The notes under the pieces are model-generated. The model was not told the DNA's origin and did not search any database. It saw only the letters and a list, made by a program, of their open reading frames with translations. Shown one piece after another: positions 16,201-23,896 of a stretch of DNA of 29,236 nt. Both the position numbers and the translations under genes were made by a program. The stretch's first letter is position 1, and the number at the start of each line of letters is the position of its first letter. This DNA is from JAOPZW01 sp036379935 (lineage in GTDB: Bacteria > Actinomycetota > Thermoleophilia > Solirubrobacterales > Solirubrobacteraceae), in the NCBI GenBank assembly GCA_036379935.1, contig DASVFT010000068.1, positions 1-29,236 of the forward strand, read 5' to 3'.

Positions 16201-16466
16201 TCCTGCTGGCACGGCTCGCGCTGGCGGCCGGGCGGGCCGACGTCGCGCGCGCGGCGCTGGCCGAGACCGAGAGCATCGCCGAGGCGACGGGCCAGCGCGT
16301 CATGGACCCGGAGTTGCACCGGCTCCGCGGCGAGCTGGCGCTCGCGGAGGGCGCGGGCCACGCCGACGCCGCGCCGCACTTCGCGCGCGCGCTGGACGTC
16401 GCCCGGCGCCACGGCTCCGAAGCGCTCGAGCGCCGCGTGACCGCGAGCCTGGCGAACGCCCGCTGA
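13296..16466 (+). CDS. SARP-like regulator: wHTH-BTAD-AAA ATPase-TPR
   Basis: A 1056-residue multidomain transcription regulator. A small winged helix (about 10-95) with VRLLGGFRLSVGDREV is followed by a bacterial transcriptional activation domain (about 100-245), ending with ALRVFHGCATALARELGVEP. An AAA/STAND ATPase has Walker A GEAGMGKS (306-313) and Walker B LLLAVDDLQW (D420, D421). A long TPR-rich C-terminal half runs from about 650 to the end. There is no C-terminal LuxR helix-turn-helix, so it is a large AfsR-like activator and not a LAL protein. The GTG at 13296 is the first good start after the divergent XRE promoter. A likely target is the following FAD oxidoreductase or the leuCD side, but no direct evidence exists. 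Confidence 0.9.
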   Translation: MDPGAESVIAAPAGVLCVRLLGGFRLSVGDREVTTVDAPRLQSLLAYLVLRRDTPHPRERLAALFWPDSEESQARTNLRQALHLLRRALPDLERYLESETRSVRWRADGPYWLDVAELEGHAARAQRAREDGDAGAERTALEEAIALYADDLLPSCYDDWITRERERLRETFARAAARLTDLLEVERDYRAAIPWARRLLDDDPLNEGACRRLMRLYALSGDRARALRVFHGCATALARELGVEPSAETRAAHEALLEPEAPGAPDAISPAARGTSLVGRGGEYEALQAAWRRAAAGEAVLAVIAGEAGMGKSRLVEELRDWVTRDGVAAAASRCYSAAGGLSYAPVVELLRSPAIAPSLRRLGDPWLGELARLLPELLDERPDLPAPPPLIDDWQRSRLLGALSHAVLAEQRPLLLAVDDLQWCDRETLGWLHYLLRSNPRAPLLVVATARSEELGPKHPAQALLLGARGAGQAVELELEPLVRADTAALASQVSGRDLDEAHAAALFRETEGNPLFVVEWVRAGRADEVVEAADGRGRELPPRAHSVIEARLAQLSAPAQELASLAATVGRAFTFDVLALASARGEEQVIDALDELWQRRIVRERADDSYDFTHDKLRDAAYRSVGSPRRRVLHRRVAQALERLHASDLDGVSAALAAHYERAGSPERAIEFYARAAATAHRVYASQEAITLLSRALELLGARPPSRERDLRELALRTALGVVLVVFKGYGTREVTETYARAWELCEGLGEAPTAPVVRGVGLSCLTRGELRRARELARLLLELGEREGDRMVRVEGHYLLGVTTFWLGELTVARDHLERAISAYVPERARSHLGLYSQDPRIVCLSRLAYTRWHLGDAEEADDLAARALALAEELEHPFSLAYALTFVTWLAIDTHDDRRARELAERLAGLADDHGLGYLQPMGTFLRGWMLVADGRAEDGIAMMHEGLDPYRRSGQLLYMPWSLLLLARLALAAGRADVARAALAETESIAEATGQRVMDPELHRLRGELALAEGAGHADAAPHFARALDVARRHGSEALERRVTASLANAR

Positions 16467-16467
16467 A

Positions 16468-16480
16468 CGTTCTGAGAACG
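16468..16480. promoter_or_regulatory. Perfect palindrome upstream of the FAD oxidoreductase
   Basis: CGTTCT-G-AGAACG is a 13-bp perfect palindrome one base after the BTAD-regulator stop. TATACC at 16491-16496 is a possible -10 box, which would put the palindrome at the -35 position. Candidate operator. The 6-bp stem with one loop base cannot form a good RNA terminator. Confidence 0.5.
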
Positions 16481-16535
16481 CCACGGCGGCTATACCCCCG
16501 CAGTCCGTCGACATCAGAGAAACGGGAGGCTTCCC

Positions 16536-17912
16536 ATGGCAACCACCGACGTGACCGCCGAGCTGGCCGGCGCCCTGCGCGGCGAGCTCTTCACACCGGG
16601 CCACGAGGACTACGACGACGCGCGCAGCGTCTACAACGCGATGATCGACCGCCGTCCCGCGGCGGTCGCGCGCTGCGCCGACGTCGCCGACGTCATCGCC
16701 ACGGTCCGCTTCGCGCGTGAGGAGGGACTCGACCTCTCGGTCCGCGGGGGCGGCCACAGCGTGCCGGGCTTCGGGACCAACGACGGGGGCGTCGTCTGCG
16801 ACCTGTCGGCGATGCGGGGCATCCGCGTCGAGCCCGAGCGCAGGACGGTCCGCGCCGAGGGCGGCTGCACCTGGGGCGACCTCGATCACGCGACCCACGC
16901 CTTCGGCCTCGCGACGACCGGCGGCATCATCTCGACCACCGGGGTCGCCGGGCTGACGCTCGGCGGCGGCATCGGCTACCTGGCGCGCGGGCACGGTCTC
17001 TCGTGCGACAACCTCATCTCGGCCGACGTCGTGCTGGCCGACGGAACGCTCGTCACCGCCAGCGAGGACGGTGACGCCGACCTGCTCTGGGCGCTGCGCG
17101 GCGGAGGCGGGAACTTCGGCGTGGTCACCTCGCTCGAGTTCCGCCTGCGCCCGGTGAGCACGATCTACGGCGGCCCGATCCTCTACCCCGTCGATCGCGC
17201 GGGCGACCTCATGCGCTTCTACCGCGAGTTCATCGCGGACGCGCCCGAGGAGCTGGGCGCGTTCTTTGGCTTCCAGATCGCGCCGCCGCTGCCCTTCATC
17301 CCCGAGGATCGCCACGGCGAGACGATGTGCCTGATGGTGGCCTGCTGGTCGGGCCCCGTCGAGGACGGCGAACGCGCGGTCGCGCCGCTGCTCGACGCGG
17401 CGCCCGTCGCAGCGTCGCACGTCGGCCCGATGCCCTATCCGGCGCTCAACAGCGCGTTCGACGGGCTCCTGCCCAAGGGCCTGCAGCACTACTGGAAGGC
17501 GGCCTTCGTGCGCGAGCTGACCGACGATGCGATCGCCGCGCACGTCGAGCACGGGCCGCGGGTCCCGGCGGTGGAGTCGACCATGCACCTGTATCCGATC
17601 AACGGCGCCGCGCAGCGCGTCGGCAACGAGGACACGGCCTTCGCCTACCGCGACGCGACCTTCGCCTGCGTGATCGCGGGGATGTGGCCCAACCCGGCCG
17701 ACAACGAGCGCAACGTGGCGTGGGTGCGCGACTACTGGGAGGCGATCCACCCGCATTCGGAGTCCGGCGGCTACGTCAACTTCATGGCCGGCGACGACCA
17801 GGACCGCGTCCGCGACAACTACCGCGAGAACTACGACCGGCTGGCCGCGCTCAAGCGCCGGTACGACCCCGACAACCTCTTCCACGTCAACCAGAACATC
17901 GCGCCGGCTTAG
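16536..17912 (+). CDS. FAD-linked oxidoreductase, berberine-bridge (PCMH/BBE) type
   Basis: A 458-residue flavin oxidase or dehydrogenase. The PCMH FAD-binding domain (about 38-210) holds RGGGHSVPGFGTNDGG, where H74 is the expected 8-alpha covalent FAD attachment. VAGLTLGGGIGYLARGHG follows. The C-terminal BBE segment ends YDPDNLFHVNQNIAPA. The cysteine that gives a second FAD link in berberine-bridge enzymes sits just before the VGxGG loop; here that stretch reads STTGVAG, so attachment is probably through histidine only. Family members oxidise sugars, alkaloids or secondary metabolites; the substrate is unknown. The ATG at 16536 follows GGGAGG. No signal peptide is seen, so it acts in the cytoplasm. 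It follows the BTAD regulator by 69 bp. Confidence 0.92.
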   Translation: MATTDVTAELAGALRGELFTPGHEDYDDARSVYNAMIDRRPAAVARCADVADVIATVRFAREEGLDLSVRGGGHSVPGFGTNDGGVVCDLSAMRGIRVEPERRTVRAEGGCTWGDLDHATHAFGLATTGGIISTTGVAGLTLGGGIGYLARGHGLSCDNLISADVVLADGTLVTASEDGDADLLWALRGGGGNFGVVTSLEFRLRPVSTIYGGPILYPVDRAGDLMRFYREFIADAPEELGAFFGFQIAPPLPFIPEDRHGETMCLMVACWSGPVEDGERAVAPLLDAAPVAASHVGPMPYPALNSAFDGLLPKGLQHYWKAAFVRELTDDAIAAHVEHGPRVPAVESTMHLYPINGAAQRVGNEDTAFAYRDATFACVIAGMWPNPADNERNVAWVRDYWEAIHPHSESGGYVNFMAGDDQDRVRDNYRENYDRLAALKRRYDPDNLFHVNQNIAPA

Positions 17913-17932
17913 CAGGGGGGGCGGGAAGGAAC

Positions 17933-17970
17933 GCCTGCGCACGGGCGTCGTGGAAGGTGCGTGCGCAGGC
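17933..17970 (+). promoter_or_regulatory. Hairpin whose 3' arm contains the start codon of the next gene
   Basis: GCCTGCGCAC (17933-17942) and GTGCGCAGGC (17961-17970) are perfect 10-bp inverted arms with an 18-nt loop. The 3' arm is the GTG start and the next codons of the secreted protein, and the loop contains its GGAAGG ribosome-binding site. It may be a translation-limiting switch, or the terminator of the FAD oxidoreductase gene. No U tract follows. Confidence 0.6.
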
Positions 17971-18944
17971 GGCTTCCCGCATCCATGCTCGCCCTCGCGA
18001 TCGCGGTCGCGCTCGCGGCGCCTGCCGCGCGGGCGTCGAGCCTCGTCTACCTCAAGGGCGGCGACATCTATCGGGCCTCGCCGGGTGGCACGCGCAAGGC
18101 GATCGTGGTGCGCGCGCGGGACGGCCGGTCCTTCAGCGCGGTGACCCAGGACGACCGCGGTCGGCTCTACGCGGTCGAGGAGCCGTCGCGGCGCTGGGTG
18201 CGCTTCACCGCGTCGGGCCGGCCTGTGGGCCGGCCGTTCGACAGCGCCGGCGCGGGACTGCACCGCCACTACGACCCCGCGCGCAACCGCCCGGGCTTCA
18301 CCGGACCGCTCGACGTCCAGGCGTCGAGCGGCGGGACCATGCTCACGCAGTGGGGCATCGTCGAGCAGCTCGCGGGCGCGCGCGACGTGGCCGTGCTCGT
18401 GTCGAGCTCGACTCGCAAGCGCGACCTCACCGGCACCACGCCCACGAACGGCCTGGCCTGGCCCTCGTTCCTATCCGATGGCACGGTCATCGCCGGGGCC
18501 TTCGACAACAGGCTCAAGGGCTACGGCATCTGGTACTTCCGGCCGCGCAGCAAGGTGGTCCGCTTCTGGTTCGGGCCCACCGACAGCACGCGGCGCCTGG
18601 CCAATCCCGAGGTCACGCGCAGGGGCGACTTCATCGCCGCCACCATCGACCGTGACAACGTGCCGTCCCGAGACGACGAGATCGTCGTCGGCCACCTGCC
18701 CGGCCCGCCGCCGGCGGTTCCCGATCGCGATTGCACGTGGCCCAATCCGAACGGGACGATGTCGGGCTTGACGTGGTCGCCGGACGGGACGACGCTGGCC
18801 TGGACCGACGGCGCCGGCCTGTGGACCGCGCGCCTCACGGTCCCGACCCAGACCGGCCAGGCCTGCGTGGTCTCCGCCAAGCATCTGCTGGCGCGTGGGG
18901 CGACATCGCCGGATTGGGGGCCGGCCCAGGTGCCGGCCGGCTGA
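17961..18944 (+). CDS. Secreted TolB/WD40-like protein of unknown function
   Basis: A 327-residue protein with a signal peptide: basic MRRR, a hydrophobic core LALAIAVALAAPAA, and an ARASS cleavage region near residue 26. The mature part has repeated beta-strand patterns such as VYLKGGDIYRA, RGRLYAVEEP and LTWSPDGTTLAWTDG, as in TolB-type propellers, though only the last is a clear WSPDG motif. DRDCTWPNPNG and QACVV hold the few cysteines, possibly a disulfide. The GTG at 17961 is chosen because it supplies the basic n-region; an ATG at 17985 would lack it. The start codon lies inside a hairpin. It may be exported to the cell surface. Specific function is not known. Confidence 0.7.
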   Translation: MRRRLPASMLALAIAVALAAPAARASSLVYLKGGDIYRASPGGTRKAIVVRARDGRSFSAVTQDDRGRLYAVEEPSRRWVRFTASGRPVGRPFDSAGAGLHRHYDPARNRPGFTGPLDVQASSGGTMLTQWGIVEQLAGARDVAVLVSSSTRKRDLTGTTPTNGLAWPSFLSDGTVIAGAFDNRLKGYGIWYFRPRSKVVRFWFGPTDSTRRLANPEVTRRGDFIAATIDRDNVPSRDDEIVVGHLPGPPPAVPDRDCTWPNPNGTMSGLTWSPDGTTLAWTDGAGLWTARLTVPTQTGQACVVSAKHLLARGATSPDWGPAQVPAG

Positions 18945-18958
18945 CCTGCGGCCTCGCG

Positions 18959-18964
18959 TAGCCT
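18959..18964 (+). promoter_or_regulatory. -10-like TAGCCT before the patatin gene
   Basis: TAGCCT is followed by 7 nt and then the GTG at 18972, the geometry expected for a leaderless mRNA. No Shine-Dalgarno is present in the 27-nt gap after the preceding stop codon. Confidence 0.5.
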
Positions 18965-18971
18965 GCCTCGG

Positions 18972-19856
18972 GTGGCGCCGTTCGTCGCACCCGACGTCCT
19001 CGTCCTCGCCGGCGGCGGCGTCGTGGGCGAGGCGTGGATGACCGGCCTGCTGGCCGGCGTCGAGGATGCGGCCGGGGTCGACCTGCGCCGGCTGGAGGCC
19101 TTCGTGGGCACGTCGGCGGGCGCGATCGTGGCGGCGCGACTGGCCGCCGGCGAGCGCCTGCGCCGTCCTGCGGGCCGGCGGACCGGCTCGGCCCGTGCCG
19201 GAACCGACGAGCAGCAGGAGGGGCTGCTGCACACCGCCGCGCGCTGGGGCTGGGCGGCGACCGCGCCCCTGGCGCCGCTGGCCACCGCGCTGGCCGCGCC
19301 CGGCGGCGCCTTCGTGCGCTCGGCGCTGCTCGCACGCGCGCCGGACACCGGTCGCACGCTCGAGGGGCTGCGCGCGCGCGTCGACGCGTCGGGGGTGCGC
19401 TTCGACGGTCGCCTTCGTGTGTGCTGCGTCGACAAGCGCTCCGGCCGGCGCGTGGTCTTCGGCGCCCCCGGCGCGCCGCCGGCATCGGTCGGCGAGTCGG
19501 TCGCCGCCTCGTGCGCCGTGCCCTGGGTCTTCGCCCCGATCCGCATCGGCGAGCGCGAGTACGTCGATGGCGGCGTGTGGAGCGTCACGAACCTCGACGC
19601 CGCGCCCGCCGGCCGCGACACGCAGGTCCTGTGCCTGGACCCCACCGCGGCGCTCACCTCGGTGCTGCGCCGAGCCTTCCGCGTCGCGGTGGCCGTCGAG
19701 CTGCAGATCCTGCGCGGGCGGGGCGCGCGCGTCGAGCACGTCAGGCCCGACGACACGGCCGTCGACGCGATGGGCTCGGACTTCATGTCCTCCGCGACCG
19801 CCGCGGCCGCGCTGGCCGCGGGCTACCGCCAGGGCCGCCGGCTCGGGGCGGGCTGA
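18972..19856 (+). CDS. Patatin-like phospholipase
   Basis: A 294-residue serine acyl hydrolase with a Ser-Asp dyad. VLAGGGVVGEAW (11-22) gives the oxyanion glycines, VGTSAGAIVA (45-54) holds the nucleophile S48, and YVDGGVWSVTN (198-208) holds the catalytic D199. These are the three patatin marks in the correct order. The family hydrolyses membrane lipids or acyl esters. The segment between about 60 and 120 is alanine- and arginine-rich, without a clear transmembrane helix. The GTG at 18972 has a -10-like box 7 nt upstream and no ribosome-binding site. It converges on leuA over a strong hairpin. Substrate unknown. Confidence 0.88.
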   Translation: MAPFVAPDVLVLAGGGVVGEAWMTGLLAGVEDAAGVDLRRLEAFVGTSAGAIVAARLAAGERLRRPAGRRTGSARAGTDEQQEGLLHTAARWGWAATAPLAPLATALAAPGGAFVRSALLARAPDTGRTLEGLRARVDASGVRFDGRLRVCCVDKRSGRRVVFGAPGAPPASVGESVAASCAVPWVFAPIRIGEREYVDGGVWSVTNLDAAPAGRDTQVLCLDPTAALTSVLRRAFRVAVAVELQILRGRGARVEHVRPDDTAVDAMGSDFMSSATAAAALAAGYRQGRRLGAG

Positions 19857-19881
19857 GCGCCGCCGTCCTGCACGGCGGCGC
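19857..19881. terminator. Bidirectional hairpin between patatin gene and leuA
   Basis: GCGCCGCCGT (19857-19866) and ACGGCGGCGC (19872-19881) form a perfect 10-bp stem with a 5-nt loop in the 28-bp convergent gap. The stem begins directly after the patatin stop codon. There is no U tract, which is common for actinobacterial terminators. Confidence 0.7.
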
Positions 19882-19884
19882 CCG

Positions 19885-21507
19885 TCACGGGGCGGCGAGC
19901 TCGGCGGCCGGCTCGGGCTCCTCCTCGGCCATGGCGCGCATGCGCCGCACGGCGTTGGTCAGCGCGCGCGAGTAGGCGATGCCCGACGCCTCGATGATGT
20001 CGGTGGTGACGGCCTGGCCGGCGCCCGTCGCGCGCTCGCGCTGGAGGACGCCCGGCAGCCCCACGCGCTCGCCGGCGTTCGCGCCCAGCTCGACCACGAC
20101 CGACACCTCGCCGAGCGCGTCCTGGCCGCCGGTCACGGCGTCGACGCGGAACTCGCGCAGGCGCGCGTCGAGGCCCGTGGCCGCGTTGATGGCGCGGAAG
20201 ACCGCGTCGATCGGACCGTCGCCGGTGAAGGCGCCCTGGGCCACCTCGCCCTCGGGCAGCCGGACGCCCACCGTGGCGTGCGGAGGACGCCGCGAGGAGG
20301 CCTCCACGTCGAACCACTCCAGCGTGTAGGCGCCGCGCTCCTCGCGCAGCTCGTCGGTGACGAGCGCCTCGAGGTCCATCGCGGTGACCTGCTTCTTCTT
20401 GTCCGCCAGCTCCTTGAAGCGCTTGAACGCGGTGTTGAGCGCCTGGCCGTCGACCTCGTAGCCCAGCTCCTGCAGCGCCGAGCGCAGGGCATGGCGACCG
20501 GAATGCTTGCCGAGCACCAGCTGGTTGGCGTCGAGCCCCACCGTGGTGGCGTCCATGATCTCGTAGGTCGAGCGCTCCTTGAGCACCCCGTCCTGATGGA
20601 TGCCCGACTCGTGGGCGAAGGCGTTGCGCCCGACGACCGCCTTGTTGGGCTGCACGGGGTAGCCGGTCAGGCGGCTGACCAGGCGGCTGGTGCGCGCGAT
20701 CTCGCGCGTGTTGACGCCGGTGCTCAGCCCCACGTCGGACGCGCGCGTGTGCAGGAGCATCACGATCTCCTCCAGCGAGGCGTTCCCGGCGCGCTCGCCG
20801 ATGCCGTTGATCGCGCACTCGACCTGGCGCGCGCCGGCCCCGACGCCGGCGAACGAGTTGGCCACGGCGAGGCCGAGGTCGTCGTGGCAGTGCACCGACA
20901 GGACGACGTCGCGCAGGCCGGGCACGCGCTCGTACAGGCTGGTGAGGAAGTCCGCGTACTCCTGGGGCATCGCGTAGCCGACGGTGTCGGGGATGTTGAT
21001 CGTCGTGGCGCCCTCGTCGATCGCGATCTGCAGCACCTCGGCCGTGAAGTCGAGATCCGCGCGCGTCGCATCCATGGGCGAGAACTCGACGTCGTCGCAA
21101 TAGCCGCGCGCCTGAGCCACCGACGCGCGGGCCAGGCCCTTCACGTCCTCGCGCGTGGCCTGGAGCTGATGGACGATGTGGATGTCCGAGGTCGAGACGA
21201 AGGTGTGGATGCGCGGACGCTCGGCGTCGCGCACCGCCTCCCAGGCACGCTCGACGTCGGCCGCGTTGGCGCGCGCCAGGCCCGCCACGACCGGTCCGTC
21301 GACCTCCCGGGCAATGGCCTGCACGGCCTCGAAGTCGCCGGGCGAGGCGATCGGGAAGCCGGCCTCGATGATGTCGACGCCCAGGCGCGCGAGCTGGTGG
21401 GCGATCTCGAGCTTCTCGGCGGTGTTGAGCGAGATGCCGGGCGACTGCTCGCCGTCGCGCAGCGTGGTGTCGAAGATCAGTACTCGGTCGGGGGCCTGCG
21501 GTTGCAT
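19885..21507 (-). CDS. leuA: 2-Isopropylmalate synthase LeuA
   Basis: First committed enzyme of leucine synthesis, condensing 2-oxoisovalerate with acetyl-CoA. At 540 residues it shows FDTTLRDGEQSPG (12-24), metal-binding HCHDD (206-210) and GIGERAGN (235-242). AFAHESGIHQDGVLK and a C-terminal regulatory domain (about 390-515), where leucine feedback inhibition normally acts, follow. GEQSPG and HESGIHQDG separate it from the CimA in this window. The ATG at 21507 is chosen because the domain begins there and GAGAGGA lies 5 nt upstream; the frame is open further upstream but carries no family sequence. It has a leader peptide and is monocistronic here. Confidence 0.95.
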   Translation of the reverse strand: MQPQAPDRVLIFDTTLRDGEQSPGISLNTAEKLEIAHQLARLGVDIIEAGFPIASPGDFEAVQAIAREVDGPVVAGLARANAADVERAWEAVRDAERPRIHTFVSTSDIHIVHQLQATREDVKGLARASVAQARGYCDDVEFSPMDATRADLDFTAEVLQIAIDEGATTINIPDTVGYAMPQEYADFLTSLYERVPGLRDVVLSVHCHDDLGLAVANSFAGVGAGARQVECAINGIGERAGNASLEEIVMLLHTRASDVGLSTGVNTREIARTSRLVSRLTGYPVQPNKAVVGRNAFAHESGIHQDGVLKERSTYEIMDATTVGLDANQLVLGKHSGRHALRSALQELGYEVDGQALNTAFKRFKELADKKKQVTAMDLEALVTDELREERGAYTLEWFDVEASSRRPPHATVGVRLPEGEVAQGAFTGDGPIDAVFRAINAATGLDARLREFRVDAVTGGQDALGEVSVVVELGANAGERVGLPGVLQRERATGAGQAVTTDIIEASGIAYSRALTNAVRRMRAMAEEEPEPAAELAAP

Positions 21508-21578
21508 GATCGTCCTCTCGTGGGCTTCGTCCTGCGGCTTCTCTCGTGCTGGGTTTGCGGCTTCGCGGCCGCCACGCG

Positions 21579-21632
21579 CTATTCCCCCCGGAGGGGGAGG
21601 AGGAGAAGTCGAAGGGCGAGCTGGGACGCCAT
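21579..21632 (-). CDS. Leucine leader peptide of leuA
   Basis: A 17-codon open frame reads MASQLALRLLLLPLRGE. Seven of 17 residues are leucine, including four in a row encoded CTT CTC CTC CTC at 21608-21597. It ends 71 nt before leuA. The ATG is 10 nt after a TACGCT box. Leucine-rich leader peptides before leuA are known in Streptomyces and other actinobacteria as attenuators that sense charged tRNA-Leu. Here the pyrimidine-rich leucine codons are complementary to GAGAGAAG (minus strand, 21545-21538) and partly to the leuA Shine-Dalgarno GAGAGGA (21519-21513). A stalled ribosome could thus free the leuA start. The peptide is seen; the switch is inferred. Confidence 0.8.
   Translation of the reverse strand: MASQLALRLLLLPLRGE
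21585..21597 (-). promoter_or_regulatory. C5/G5 hairpin at the end of the leuA leader peptide
   Basis: CCCCC-TCC-GGGGG on the minus strand overlaps codons 13-16 of the leader peptide, right after the leucine codon run. A ribosome finishing the peptide would melt it; one stalled on the leucine codons would cover its 5' arm. It is a candidate element of leucine-responsive folding. There is no U tract. Confidence 0.5.
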
Positions 21633-21642
21633 GCGTCCCGGC

Positions 21643-21672
21643 AGCGTAGCCGAGCCGCGGCGCGGCGCGCAA
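21643..21672 (-). promoter_or_regulatory. Candidate leuA promoter
   Basis: On the minus strand TTGCGC (21672-21667) and TACGCT (21648-21643) are separated by 18 bp. The -10-like box lies 10 nt before the leader-peptide ATG, so transcription would begin at or near that start codon. Assigned by eye. Confidence 0.5.
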
Positions 21673-21756
21673 CCCGCCGGGGTCAGGCGCCCCGCGGCTT
21701 GACGGCGTCGCGTGCGGTTTCACGGGATGGCCGTGGTGCATGCCCGCCGGCGCCAG

Positions 21757-21762
21757 TACCGT
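21757..21762 (+). promoter_or_regulatory. -10-like TACCGT before the ParB-domain gene
   Basis: TACCGT precedes the GTG at 21771 by 8 nt, with no Shine-Dalgarno between, as for a leaderless or near-leaderless message. The gene diverges from leuA across 263 bp. Confidence 0.4.
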
Positions 21763-21770
21763 GAACGACA

Positions 21771-22615
21771 GTGCCTCGCCCTCTCGACACCGGCTTCCCG
21801 ACGTCCGACGCGCAGGACGACTTCCAGCGCGTCCGCCGTCGCCAGGTCATGTCGCGCCTGGCGCGCCGGGTCGCGCGCGATCCCGGCGACGTCGACGTCA
21901 TCCTGCCCTACGACGAGGTCGTGGCCGCGCTCGGCTACCTGGAGGAGTCCTACATCGGCCTTCAGACGGTGCCGCTGGACGCGATCCTCGGCACCGTCGA
22001 CCGCACGAAGGGGTTCGACCGCCAGTTCCGCCCGACCACGGCCAGGGTGCGCGCCCGCTGGGAGCGCATCGCCAACGCCGTCCGCCGCGGCGAGCCGATG
22101 CCGCCCATCTCGCTGTTCAAGATCGGCGAGGTCTACTTCGTGCGCGACGGTCACCACCGCGTGTCGGTGGCGCGCGCCCTCGGCCGCACCGAGATCGACG
22201 CCTACGTCGTCGAGGTGCGCACGCGCGTGGGCGCGGACCGCACGCTGACCGTCGACGACCTCCCCAAGAAGAGCCACGAGCGCGTGTTCTACGAGCGCGT
22301 GCCGCTCCCCGGGCGGGCGCGCGGGCGCGTCCGCGTCACCGATGCCTGGGACTACGCCGAGCTGGCCGAGTCGGTCGAGGCGTGGGGCTTCCGGCTCATG
22401 CAGGACCGCGCCGAGTTCCTCGATCGCGCCACCGCCGCCCGGCTGTGGTTCGACGAGGAGTACGTGCCGGTCGTCGAGATGCTGCGCGAGGCGCAGATGA
22501 TCGGCGAGGGCACCGAGACCGACGCCTACCTGCGCGTCTCCGCTCAGCGCTACCGGCTCATGCGCACGCACGACTGGAGCGAGGACGTCCTCGCTCGCGT
22601 GCGCGCCGACGAGCG

Positions 22616-22619
<4 letters not shown>
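21771..22619 (+). CDS. ParB/sulfiredoxin-domain protein
   Basis: A 282-residue soluble protein. A ParB N-terminal-like core is seen around 65-160: VPLDAILGTVDR, the spacing helix with WERIANAVRRGEPMPPISLFKIGE, then VRDGHHRVSVARALG (124-138), the hallmark nucleotide-binding GxHR-type box. No DNA-binding helix-turn-helix of chromosomal ParB is visible and no ParA is near, so it is not a partition protein. The C-terminal half (about 185-282) is rich in acidic and aromatic residues and resembles no family I know. Free-standing ParB-like proteins of this type are common in actinobacteria and uncharacterised. The GTG at 21771 is preferred. Its stop overlaps that of the ABC ATPase in the palindrome CTAG. 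Confidence 0.75.
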
Positions 22620-23827
<1,208 letters not shown>

Positions 23828-23896
23828 GTCTCTCCTCCTGGTGCCGTTGGCGCGGTTCCTACCCTCGTCACCGGGCGGTGAACCAACTTGCTGAGG

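Noticed and set aside
14487..18269. Very long open frame on the minus strand (also 88-2199 plus, 6527-9160 minus, 11342-13282 plus)
   Set aside because: They lie antisense to well-recognised genes, have arginine/alanine/histidine-rich low-complexity translations and no family motifs; they are side effects of GC-rich codon bias.
21508..21741. N-terminal extension of LeuA to 21741
   Set aside because: The extension has no family sequence, and a clear Shine-Dalgarno precedes the ATG at 21507; the region is better explained as promoter and leader peptide.
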